Source: Streptomyces poonensis (GTDB lineage: Bacteria; Actinomycetota; Actinomycetes; Streptomycetales; Streptomycetaceae). Taken from it: a DNA stretch of 64,000 nt. The stretch covers positions 1 to 64,000 of the forward strand of contig NZ_BMVW01000002.1 of NCBI RefSeq assembly GCF_014650915.1. Direction: 5' to 3'. Below, piece after piece: positions 1-7,469 of this stretch (the stretch's first letter is position 1; each line of letters starts with the position of its first letter). Under the pieces are notes generated by a model. It ran no database searches. It was not told where the DNA came from and saw nothing but the letters and a program-made list of their open reading frames with translations. The translations under genes were made by a program, and so were the position numbers.

Positions 1-168
1 ATGGGCGACGTGTCGATCGGCGCCGCCCACGGAGTCTCCGCCGCCCTCGACGCCGGCACCGGCTATGGCCGCATCCACAACTCGCTCAACAACACCGACG
101 GCGACGCCGCCGGCCTGACCATCCGCGCGACCACCACCCACGGCGACATCACCGCCCGCAGCCTGTAG
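1..168 (+). CDS. C-terminal end of a DUF4097-type beta-strand repeat protein (partial)
   Basis: Only the last 55 codons are in the window; the reading frame is open from base 1. The visible protein has the short repeating GDVSIG, AGTGYGRIHN and THGDITARSL strands typical of DUF4097 (adhesin-like right-handed beta repeat) proteins, which in Streptomyces often sit next to ABC exporters or regulators. The exact role of the family is not established. The stop codon lies inside the first unit of a 16-bp tandem repeat that continues downstream. The true start is outside the window. Confidence 0.6.
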   Translation: MGDVSIGAAHGVSAALDAGTGYGRIHNSLNNTDGDAAGLTIRATTTHGDITARSL

Positions 169-239
169 AACCCGCAGCCTGTAAAGCCCAAAACCTGTAA
201 AGCCCAGAGCCTGTAGAGCCCAGAGCCTGTAGGACCCGC
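160..239. repeat. 16-bp tandem repeat, five units, covering a stop codon
   Basis: Five consecutive 16-bp units start at 160, 176, 192, 208 and 224. The unit is close to agcctgtaaagcccag, with a few substitutions per copy. The first unit contains the stop codon of the preceding gene, and every unit carries gtaa or gtag in the same relative place, so each is a potential stop. The repeat ends about 20 bp before the next start codon. Confidence 0.9.
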
Positions 240-260
240 AGAGAAGACGAGGAATGACCA

Positions 261-1104
261 GTGACCACGAGTGAATCCCCGGAACTGCAGAAGGCCATCC
301 AGGAGTTCGGTCGATTCCGGTTTCGCCGGGGTGCAGATGCGTGTGCACGACGACCGGGGCGAGTGGGTCGGCAGCGCCGGGGTGCGCAAGCTGGGCGAGG
401 CCGCTGAGCCGCCGACGAACGGGCAGTTCTGGGTGGGCAGTTCCACCAAGACCTTCACCGCGACCCTGGTGCTGCAACTGGTGGCCGACCACATGATCGG
501 GCTGGACGCCCCGGTGGCCGACCACCTGCCCCAGCTCGGTCTCGACGAGCGGATCACGGTACGAATGCTGCTGCAGCACACCAGCGGGCTGTACAACTAC
601 ACCGGCGAGCTCGACTCCGACGGGTCGTTCGTGCCGGGGCTCCCCGCGGCGGGCAAGGAGTGGGTGGGCAAGGAGTGGGTGGACAACCGGCTCCACACCT
701 ACCGGCCGGAGGAGCTCCCGCCAGAACCTCTCCCTCCTGGTCGGCGCCGGTGACATGATCTCGACCACCCAGGATCTCCACACGTTCTTCTCCGCGCTGC
801 TGGGCGGCGAGCTCCTGCCGCCTCCGCTGCTGGCCGAGATGCGCAAGCCGTACGGGAAGCTCGGTTACGGCCTGGGGCTGTTCGTGCAGGACTTGGGCAC
901 GGACTCCGGCGGCACCGCGTCCACCACAACGGCGGCGCACCGGGGGGCTACGGGGCGCTGATGATCAGCACGCCCGACGGCAGCAAGACCCTGACCGCCG
1001 GGCTGACCACGGGCGACGGCGCGATCGACCCGGCGCAGGAGTTCCCGAAGGCGCTGGACAGGCTCATCCGGGCGGTGTTCAGCGGCGGGCAGGCCGCGGG
1101 CTGA
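261..1104 (+). pseudogene. Decayed serine hydrolase (beta-lactamase/D-Ala-D-Ala carboxypeptidase family)
   Basis: A GTG at 261 follows a purine-rich SD (gaagacgagga), but the frame must change at about 310, again near 740, and again near 915 to follow the homologous protein. Recognisable pieces are GFAGVQMRV, the SxxK nucleophile region (SSTK, near 436-447), LQHTSGL, then GAGDMISTTQDLHTFF and the HNGG region near 930. Between the TYRPEE stretch and GAGDMIST roughly 130 residues that should hold the YxN motif are missing, so there is an internal deletion as well as frameshifts. It cannot make an active enzyme. A complete relative lies just downstream on the other strand (1370-2473), convergent with it. 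Confidence 0.8.
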
Positions 1105-1369
1105 CGGAGCCGATCCGGCACAGTCGACGGGCCGAGCGGCCGCGCTGGATTCGGCGTGGCCGGTCCGCGTGTCCGGGGAACGGGCCGAGCAGGCTGGCGT
1201 ACAAGGTCGCACTTCAAGCCCGTACTCCCGGCCGCGCCGCCTTCCGCAGGGCGCCGACCCGCGCGCGTCGCACTTCGCACGATGTACGTCGCACGTCGCA
1301 CGTCGCACGTTCCGCGATGCCTCAGACGGTTCCGGGCCAGGCATGCGAAACCGGCTTCCGGCGGAGCGC
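1105..1369. other. Intergenic stretch between convergent genes
   Basis: No gene is supported here. Around 1270-1312 there is a small microsatellite of cgcacgt-like heptamers (cgtcgcacgtcgcacgtcgcacg). No clear terminator hairpin was found. Confidence 0.4.
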
Positions 1370-2473
1370 TCAGCGGCCCTTCGCGCACAGGGCCGCGTCC
1401 ACCGCCCCCTGGAGATGCCGCAGGCTCGCCCCCTCGGCCGCCCAGGTAGTGGTGTAGACGGTGACGGTACCGCGGCCGGCCGTGGCCCGGCCGCCGCCCA
1501 CCGAGTCGCCGGGCAGGTCCCCGCCATGGCCCCAGTAGACGCCGCCGCAGCTGAGCGGGATCGAGGCGACGCCGTATCCGTAGCGGCTGCCCGCCGGGTA
1601 GGTGTCGCGGCCGCCGACGTCGGTGGTGTCCCGGGTCATCAGGTGCAGCGCCCAGCCGGGCAGGAGGCGGCCGCCGAACAGGCCGTTCCAGAACGCGTTG
1701 AGGTCCTCGGGTGTGGAGACCAGCCCTCCGGACGCGCCGAACTCGTACCCGGGCAGCTCGGTCACATCCACCTGGCCGGCTTCCGGTCGGGCCGGGTTGA
1801 CACCGTAGTTGCGGGCGTGCGGTCCCCGCAGGGACAGCTCGCCGGGCGCGGGCCAGTAGGTGTCGTCCAGGTGCAGTGGGCGCAGGATCGTGTGCTCGAT
1901 GTAGGTGCGGAAGTCAGTCCCCGAGGCCTTGTCGATCACCATGCCGAGCACCAGGTAGTTGGTGTTGGAGTAGTCCCAGCCGGTGCCCGGCTCGAAGAGG
2001 GGCTTCTTCCCGAGCGCGAGGGCCAGATAGTCCTCGGACGTGCCGGGCTGCCCGTTCCAGTCGACCAGCGCGGTGTACTCGGGCAGTCCGCTCTTCTGCT
2101 TGAGCAACTGGCGTACGGTGACGGTGTGTTCCGCGAGTTGCGGGACGTAGCTGCCGGCGCGGTCGTCCAGCCGTATCCGCCCGTCCGCCACCAGGCGCAT
2201 CACGGCTGTCGCGGTGAACGCCTTGGTGTAGCTGGCCAGCCGGAACCTGCCCTGCTCGTCGACCATCGGACGGCCCGACTCCAGGTCCGCGACACCGGCG
2301 GTACGCGTCATTCTGCCGTCGAACGCGAGCGCCCCCGGCACTCCGTCGCGGTCGACGAGCAGGTCCAACTGCCGCTGGACGGGGTCGGTCTGACGAGCTG
2401 CCGCGACGGGGGCGCAGACCCCGGTGAGAGTTGCGGCGAGCAGGACTGCTGCGGCGAGGCGTCGACGATGCAT
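1370..2473 (-). CDS. Secreted serine hydrolase / D-alanyl-D-alanine carboxypeptidase family (class C beta-lactamase fold)
   Basis: Predicted 367-residue exported penicillin-recognising enzyme. The start at 2473 is chosen because a strong SD (gggggag) lies 5 bp upstream and a signal peptide follows directly (Arg-rich n-region, hydrophobic 6-18, AxA near 24-26). Catalytic motifs are all present: SYTK at 81-84, YSN at 168-170 and HGG at 316-318. This set matches Streptomyces R61-type DD-peptidases, which trim or hydrolyse peptidoglycan stem peptides outside the cell. The substrate cannot be told from motifs; esterase or peptidase activity is also possible. The convergent gene at 261-1104 is a broken relative. 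Two 24-bp repeats lie in its upstream region. Confidence 0.85.
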   Translation of the reverse strand: MHRRRLAAAVLLAATLTGVCAPVAAARQTDPVQRQLDLLVDRDGVPGALAFDGRMTRTAGVADLESGRPMVDEQGRFRLASYTKAFTATAVMRLVADGRIRLDDRAGSYVPQLAEHTVTVRQLLKQKSGLPEYTALVDWNGQPGTSEDYLALALGKKPLFEPGTGWDYSNTNYLVLGMVIDKASGTDFRTYIEHTILRPLHLDDTYWPAPGELSLRGPHARNYGVNPARPEAGQVDVTELPGYEFGASGGLVSTPEDLNAFWNGLFGGRLLPGWALHLMTRDTTDVGGRDTYPAGSRYGYGVASIPLSCGGVYWGHGGDLPGDSVGGGRATAGRGTVTVYTTTWAAEGASLRHLQGAVDAALCAKGR

Positions 2474-2694
2474 GGATCTCCCCCTGATGGTGGTCCGGCG
2501 TGCGCGGACCGGTCTGTGGCTCATCGGCAACCCTGCCAGGATCCCGTCGCGAGATCATGACGACCGACCCCCGTATCCGGGGTGCAGCTCACCCCCTTGA
2601 CAGGACAGGCAGGCCGACTGTCGCGCGGCGCGTGGTCATGACGGCCACCACCGGTGCGAAGCTCCGGACCGGGCCAGGGCCAGGCCTGGGCCGA

Positions 2695-2742
2695 GCCTGA
2701 AGCCTGGGCGAGAACCGGGCCTGAAGCCTGTGCGAGAACCGG
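2695..2742. repeat. 24-bp direct tandem repeat, two full copies plus a partial third
   Basis: Units at 2695-2718 and 2719-2742 differ at one base; a third begins at 2743 (gcctgg). They lie in the 301-bp gap 2474-2774 between two minus-strand genes. The rest of the gap shows no gene; a promoter for the serine hydrolase is expected there but is not obvious. Confidence 0.8.
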
Positions 2743-2774
2743 GCCTGGAGCATGCGCCGCGAGTGGCCCTCTGG

Positions 2775-3806
2775 CTACGGGCGCAGCTCGAAGGTGATGT
2801 GCGGGGACAGCGAGCGGAGAAAGTCGGGGGCGTCGAAGATCTCGCCGGCGGAGGCGACGCCGACGGTCCTGGTCCGTCCGGTGAGGATACGGTCGACCGC
2901 TTCCACCACGAGCGGCGCGGTGACGGCGTAGATGTCCCGTCCGCTCGCCACAGCGCGCCGTTCACTGCCGCCGGAGCGCACCACGGCATCGACGAGGAAG
3001 GTCTGCGCGGACCGTCCGCGCTCGTCGGCCGGGGCCGGCGCCGGGGTGTCGGGGGCCGACACGTCCCTGGCCGCTTCGACCGACATGTACGTGCGCACCT
3101 CCGGGATGCGCAGGTGACTGGGGACGGTGACGACGTCGGCCATCGTGAACTCCCCGATGACCGGCCGGGGGCCCATCGGGTCGGGGAAGGGCCACTCCAG
3201 GGTGGGCAGCTCGTCGTGGTGGTACTCCAGCCGCCCGTTGGTGTAGCGGACCGCCCGGCCGTCCCGTCGCTGCCGGGAGACCGCGCCCGCGGCCCGCGTG
3301 CCGGCGGTGGGGTGCCAGTTGCTCAGCCCGTACGCGATGTGCGCCTCGTCGGCCGTCGTCCAGTCACCCATCGCGGCGGTGGCCAGCAGGTCGCCGAGAC
3401 CGCCGTAGAAGGCCATCGCGGGGACGATGACCGCTCCCGCGGCACGGGCGCGGTCCGCGAAGTGCGCGAACGTATCGACATTGGCCTCGATCTCGGCCGC
3501 CACGTCCACATACGGGATCCCGGCCCGCAGGGCCGCCTCGATCACGGGGGCGGCCGTCGTGGCGAAGGGGCCGGCACAGTTGATCACGGCGGCCGCGCCG
3601 GCCAGCGCGCGGTCGAGCGAGGCCGGGTCGTCGGCCGACGCGAGGCGGGCGTCCAGTCCGTCCTCGGACGCCGCCAGCGCCTTCAGCTTGTCGGCGTCAC
3701 GCCCGGCGAGGACCGGGACGAACCCGCGATCCCTCAGCTGGTCCACCACGAAGCGCCCGGTGTGCCCGTACGCGCCGAACACCGCCACCGTAAGCCCCGA
3801 TCCCAT
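2775..3806 (-). CDS. Saccharopine dehydrogenase-like NAD(P)-binding oxidoreductase (trans-acting enoyl reductase family)
   Basis: 343-residue soluble protein. The N-terminus is a Rossmann fold with GAYGHTG at 11-17, followed by the AGRDADKL segment that binds the dinucleotide ribose and the DVAAEIEANV region typical of the saccharopine-dehydrogenase NADP-binding superfamily. Many actinobacterial members are uncharacterised or act as enoyl reductases working in trans, so the substrate is unknown. The start at 3806 has the SD ggggag at good spacing. It is divergent from the GlxA/AraC regulator at 3895 with only 88 bp between them, which suggests that regulator controls it. The upstream region contains an 8-bp palindrome (cactagtg). 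Confidence 0.75.
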   Translation of the reverse strand: MGSGLTVAVFGAYGHTGRFVVDQLRDRGFVPVLAGRDADKLKALAASEDGLDARLASADDPASLDRALAGAAAVINCAGPFATTAAPVIEAALRAGIPYVDVAAEIEANVDTFAHFADRARAAGAVIVPAMAFYGGLGDLLATAAMGDWTTADEAHIAYGLSNWHPTAGTRAAGAVSRQRRDGRAVRYTNGRLEYHHDELPTLEWPFPDPMGPRPVIGEFTMADVVTVPSHLRIPEVRTYMSVEAARDVSAPDTPAPAPADERGRSAQTFLVDAVVRSGGSERRAVASGRDIYAVTAPLVVEAVDRILTGRTRTVGVASAGEIFDAPDFLRSLSPHITFELRP

Positions 3807-3894
3807 GACTTCTCCCCTGCACTCGATGATCTGTTGCGATCTGTCATGGACATCCTGTCGAGGGCGCACGCCCTGCACTAGTGTCCGGAACGCC

Positions 3895-4989
3895 ATGACC
3901 CATACAATTCCGGACGTGAAAACTGTCTCCCTGGCCGTCACCGACGGAATGCTGCACCTCGAACTGGCCCTGGCCTGTGAGGTCTTCGGCTCCGCCCCCG
4001 CCGGCGTAGCAGGCCCGTGGTACGACCTCGCCGTCTGCGGGCCGGGCCCCGTGCGGGCCGGCCGGTTCCTGCTCGAACCCGACCACGGCCTCGACCGGCT
4101 CGCGCGCGCCGACACCGTGATCGTCCCGGGCTGGGCCGACATCGACGAGGAACCCCCCGACGACCTGGTCGACGCGGTGCGCACGGCCCACGAGGCAGGC
4201 GCACGGGTGGCCTCCCTGTGCACGGGCGCGTTCGTGCTGGCCGCCGCCGGCCTGCTGGACGGGCTCCGCGCGACCACGCACTGGGCCCACACCCGGGCCC
4301 TGGCCGCCCGCCATCCCCGGGTGGAGGTGGATCCGGACGTCCTGTACGTGGACAACGGCAGCGTGCTCACCTCCGCCGGCAAGGCCGCCGCCATGGACCT
4401 GTGCCTGCACCTCGTCCGCCTCGACCACGGCTCGTCCGTCGCCAACGCGGTCGCCCGCCGTCTGGTCGTCCCGCCCCACCGGGACGGCGGTCAGGCGCAG
4501 TTCGTCACCACCCCGGTCCCCGCCCCGGACAACCATCCCCTCGCCGCACTGCTCCCCTGGGTCCTCGAACGGCTCGACCAGCCACTGACCGTGGAGGACC
4601 TCGCCCGTCAGGCAGGGATGAGCTCACGCCACCTCGGCCGCCACTTCAAGGCCGCGACCGGCACCACCCCGCTGCAATGGCTGCTCACTCAGCGGATCCG
4701 GCACGCCCAGGAGTTGCTGGAGCAGACCGACGACGGCATCGACACCATCGCGGTGGCCACCGGCATGGGCACCGCCACGACGCTGCGCCGGCACTTCAAC
4801 CGCACCGTCGGCGTGCCCCCGGACACCTACCGCCGCACCTTCCGCGCGCGGACCCGCCCCAGCCCGACGGCAGCCGGCCCGGTGTCATCGCCTGTGCCCC
4901 TGAGGGGTGAGGAGGAGTCCTTCGGCGGCTCACTCGTGGTCGGCCGGCAGACCGGTGCGGCCGGCCCGGTGTGGTCGCGCAGCCGCTGA
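3895..4989 (+). CDS. GlxA-type AraC-family transcriptional regulator (DJ-1/PfpI plus AraC HTH)
   Basis: 364 residues. Residues about 5-185 form a class I glutamine-amidotransferase-like (DJ-1/PfpI) sensor domain with the SLCTGAFVLAAAGLLDG segment, the Cys being the usual nucleophile-elbow position. The C-terminal third is a double helix-turn-helix AraC domain (LARQAGMSSRHLGRHFKAATG and IAVATGMGTATTLRRHFNRTVG). Such regulators usually activate adjacent metabolic genes, here most likely the divergent oxidoreductase. ATG 3895 is used; GTG 3916 is an in-frame alternative and neither has a strong SD. A very strong hairpin terminator starts 6 bp after the stop. Confidence 0.88.
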   Translation: MTHTIPDVKTVSLAVTDGMLHLELALACEVFGSAPAGVAGPWYDLAVCGPGPVRAGRFLLEPDHGLDRLARADTVIVPGWADIDEEPPDDLVDAVRTAHEAGARVASLCTGAFVLAAAGLLDGLRATTHWAHTRALAARHPRVEVDPDVLYVDNGSVLTSAGKAAAMDLCLHLVRLDHGSSVANAVARRLVVPPHRDGGQAQFVTTPVPAPDNHPLAALLPWVLERLDQPLTVEDLARQAGMSSRHLGRHFKAATGTTPLQWLLTQRIRHAQELLEQTDDGIDTIAVATGMGTATTLRRHFNRTVGVPPDTYRRTFRARTRPSPTAAGPVSSPVPLRGEEESFGGSLVVGRQTGAAGPVWSRSR

Positions 4990-4994
4990 GGGAT

Positions 4995-5030
4995 CCCGGC
5001 TCCGGGCTCGGCGCCGAGCCCGGAGCCGGG
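4995..5030. terminator. 36-bp perfect palindrome, terminator of the AraC-family gene
   Basis: Two 18-base arms (left arm cccggctccgggctcggc) are exact reverse complements with no loop, starting 6 bp after the stop at 4989. There is no U-run, as usual for strong Streptomyces hairpin terminators. Confidence 0.85.
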
Positions 5031-5454
5031 TTCGTGGAGGATCAGCGGGTCGGCGTGACCGCGCCGGAGCGACCGGGCCAGGACGAGACGGTGCCACTGC
5101 CGCGGGACAGGACGATGCCCGTGCCCGCCCGGCAGAACGAAGCCCGTGCCCGCCGGACAGGACGATGCCGGTGCCCGGGTCGTCGCCGCGGCGAGCAGCG
5201 CGGCCGGCACCAGGAGCGCGTCGAGCCCGCTGCCCGCGGCCGACCGGTCGAGCACCGCTGACTCCTCGGCCACCTGCCTCCTCGGCCACCTGCTCGCTCC
5301 CGGCGTGCCCGTCCGGCCCGCCCGCGACGACGAGCACCGGTGTCCGAGCGCCTGTCCGGGACGCTGTCCGGCACCGGCGACCGACCGTGTGCGCCGGACG
5401 CGCCGACCGGAGAGCGCATGCCGATCGGCGTGTCGCGGACTGACGACGGCGGTG
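5031..5454. other. Gene-poor stretch with a 25-bp triplicated repeat
   Basis: No gene is supported. Three 25-bp units run at 5105-5129, 5130-5154 and 5155-5179 (core gatgcccgtgcccg); units 1 and 3 are almost identical and unit 2 is diverged. Open frames exist on both strands, but their predicted proteins are Arg/Pro/Gly-rich artefacts. A minus-strand frame with VLVVAGGPDGH could be a vestige of a hydrolase, but this is weak. Confidence 0.5.
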
Positions 5455-6186
5455 TCAGGCGAGGTGCCGGGAGAAGAACCTCAGTGTGCTGTCCAGCTCG
5501 AAGGCCGGGATCTCCCCGTGTTTGCCGGGGTTGGCGTGCAGCGTCTTCTCGGCCGACGCCAGCGCGTCGAAGAGCGCCAGGCCCTGGTCACGCGGCACCC
5601 GCTCGTCGTCCCACTGCACCAGGAATTCCACCGGGACGGTGATCCGCGCGGCGTCCTCGGCCGAGGCGAGCGCCCCGCCCAGGCCCAGCACCGCGGCGCG
5701 GACCCGGGGTTCGGCGGCGACGAACGGAACGCCCAGTCCACACCCCAGCGAGACCCCCCAGTAGCCGACCGGACCGGCGCCGACCTGCTCGAGTTCCTGC
5801 ACCGCGTCCAGGACCGACCGCCACTCCGGGACGGTCCGGCGGGCCACGAGCGCCTGGAAACCGGCGATCAGCGGACCCAGCTCCTCCCCCGCCTGCACAC
5901 GGGCCTGGTTCTCGGTCGCGATCCGGTCGTACTCCTCGTCCTTCGGCCGGTCGCCGTGGCCGGGCACGTCGACCGCCACCACCGCGAAACCGCACTCGGT
6001 AACGAAGCGGCGCGCACGGGCCAGGATGCCGGGAGCCTTCTTGTGCTGACCGCCGCCGTGTCCCATCACGATCAGGGGACGAGGACCGGCGGCACCGTCC
6101 GGCGTCCACAGCACGCCGGGTATCTCATCGAGGGAGAAGAGCTGTTCGCGGACACCGTCGGACGATGTCCCGGAGGAGAAGCGCAT
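5455..6186 (-). CDS. Alpha/beta hydrolase (dienelactone hydrolase-like)
   Basis: 243 residues, no signal peptide. The oxyanion-loop HGGG is at 43-46, the nucleophile elbow GVSLG at 144-148 (Ser146), the acid Asp near 193-194 and the His near 223 (GKHGEIP). This is the normal order and length for a small cytoplasmic alpha/beta hydrolase. The natural substrate is not predictable. The gene follows the ABC ATPase gene at 6332-7165 on the same strand with a 145-bp gap and may be read from the same transcript, but it has no evident functional link. The SD before 6186 is weak. Confidence 0.8.
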   Translation of the reverse strand: MRFSSGTSSDGVREQLFSLDEIPGVLWTPDGAAGPRPLIVMGHGGGQHKKAPGILARARRFVTECGFAVVAVDVPGHGDRPKDEEYDRIATENQARVQAGEELGPLIAGFQALVARRTVPEWRSVLDAVQELEQVGAGPVGYWGVSLGCGLGVPFVAAEPRVRAAVLGLGGALASAEDAARITVPVEFLVQWDDERVPRDQGLALFDALASAEKTLHANPGKHGEIPAFELDSTLRFFSRHLA

Positions 6187-6331
6187 AGCGTCTCGAGCCT
6201 TTCGGGATGCCTTCTGCGGGCACTCCCCGGGCCATGCGGGGGAGGGAGGCCCGACCTGTCACAGCGTTGATCGGTCTCACCTCCTCGGTTCACAACAGCG
6301 CACGGCGACACCGAAGTTACCACGAAGGCTT

Positions 6332-7165
6332 TCAGCCGCGGTCCGGCCGAAGAGGCCGTCGGGCCGCCTCGTGCGAACCCGAACCCGAACCCGGACCCGG
6401 GCCTTCCGACGGAGCGGGCACGTTCGCATCCTGCTGCAGCACCGTGCCGTCGCTCAGTTCGAGAACCCGGTCGGCGAGCCCCAGGAGCTGGGGGTCGTGG
6501 GTGGCCACCAGGACCGTGACCCCCTCGCTGCGCACCACCGCGCGCAGGAGTTCCATCATCGCCAGGCCGGTCTCGGCGTCCAGCTGGCCGGTCGGCTCGT
6601 CCGCGATGACGAGTGCGGGCCGGTTGGCGAGGGCCCTGGCGATGGCCACGCGCTGGCGCTGCCCGCCGGACAGCTCACCCGGGCGCTGTGCGGCGTGTTC
6701 GCCCAGGCCGACCAGGGAGAGCAGGAGCGCGACACGTTCCTCGCGCTCGCGTGCGCCGGTCCTGCGCAGCCGCAGCGGCACCCCGACGTTCTCCGCGGCG
6801 GTGAGGATCGGGATGAGGCCGAAGGACTGGAAGACGAAGCCGATCCGGTCCCGGCGCAGTTCCAGCAGTCCGTCCTCGTCCAGTGCGGACAGGTCGGTGC
6901 CGTCGACGACGACCCGTCCCTCGTCGGGGGTGTCGAGGCCGCCGACGAGGTTGAGCAGGGTCGTCTTGCCGGAGCCGGAGCGTCCCTTGACGGCGACCAG
7001 TTCGCCGCGCGGGACGTCGAAGGACACGCCCCGCAGCACCCGGACCTGCGACGCGCCCGTGCCGTGGGAACGGTGCAGGTTCTCGACCCGGACCATGGGT
7101 GGGCCGGTGTGCGCGTCCGCGGCGGCCGGACCGCCAGTGCTGCCGGGCGTGGTGCTCTGTGTCAT
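6332..7165 (-). CDS. ABC transporter ATP-binding protein (LolD/MacB-type)
   Basis: 277-residue nucleotide-binding domain. Walker A GRSGSGKTT is at 61-69, signature LSGGQ at 165-169, Walker B ALVIADE at 184-190 and the switch His in VATHD near 223. The FVFQSFGLIP Q-loop and overall spacing are those of ATPases that drive FtsX-type permeases (MacB, LolD) acting by mechanotransmission rather than classic import. The start at 7165 has SD gggggg. It is divergent from two FtsX permeases whose own ATPase lies at 13650, so the locus has two ATPases and two permeases. The C-terminus carries a Gly/Pro/Ser-rich tail. Confidence 0.9.
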   Translation of the reverse strand: MTQSTTPGSTGGPAAADAHTGPPMVRVENLHRSHGTGASQVRVLRGVSFDVPRGELVAVKGRSGSGKTTLLNLVGGLDTPDEGRVVVDGTDLSALDEDGLLELRRDRIGFVFQSFGLIPILTAAENVGVPLRLRRTGAREREERVALLLSLVGLGEHAAQRPGELSGGQRQRVAIARALANRPALVIADEPTGQLDAETGLAMMELLRAVVRSEGVTVLVATHDPQLLGLADRVLELSDGTVLQQDANVPAPSEGPGPGSGSGSHEAARRPLRPDRG

Positions 7166-7469
7166 GGGACCCCCCGTGGTGGAGCGGTGTCGCGGCGGTC
7201 GGTGAGTGCTGTCGGCGGACCTGTGGTGCCGGTGGCCAGAAGCACGGCAGCCGGATCGTACGACACCCGCGCCGTGCCGGTGGCCGTCCACGACATGCCG
7301 ACCGCACAGGCCTCGGACGTCGGCATATGCGGCTTCGGCGGCGGGTCCGACGGACCCCGTCACGATCTCGTGACGTTTCCCCCGGGTCGATTCTTCGTTC
7401 GGATCGGGCGATGTAGCTTCCGCGAGTGGTTGTGGGGGCCACTTGTTGTGTGAGACGAACGAGGCACGG
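7166..7469. promoter_or_regulatory. Divergent promoter region of the ABC locus with two abutting palindromes
   Basis: Between the divergent ATPase and permease genes are two adjacent inverted repeats. One at 7343-7357 is gggtccg-a-cggaccc; the other at 7359-7374 is gtcacga-tc-tcgtgac. Together they look like a composite operator. A possible -10 (tagctt) lies about 50 bp downstream near 7414, before the GTG at 7470. No regulator gene is adjacent. Confidence 0.55.

Noticed and set aside
1169..2560. 463-codon open frame on the plus strand
   Set aside because: Antisense of the intact serine hydrolase, which has all three catalytic motifs, a signal peptide and an SD.
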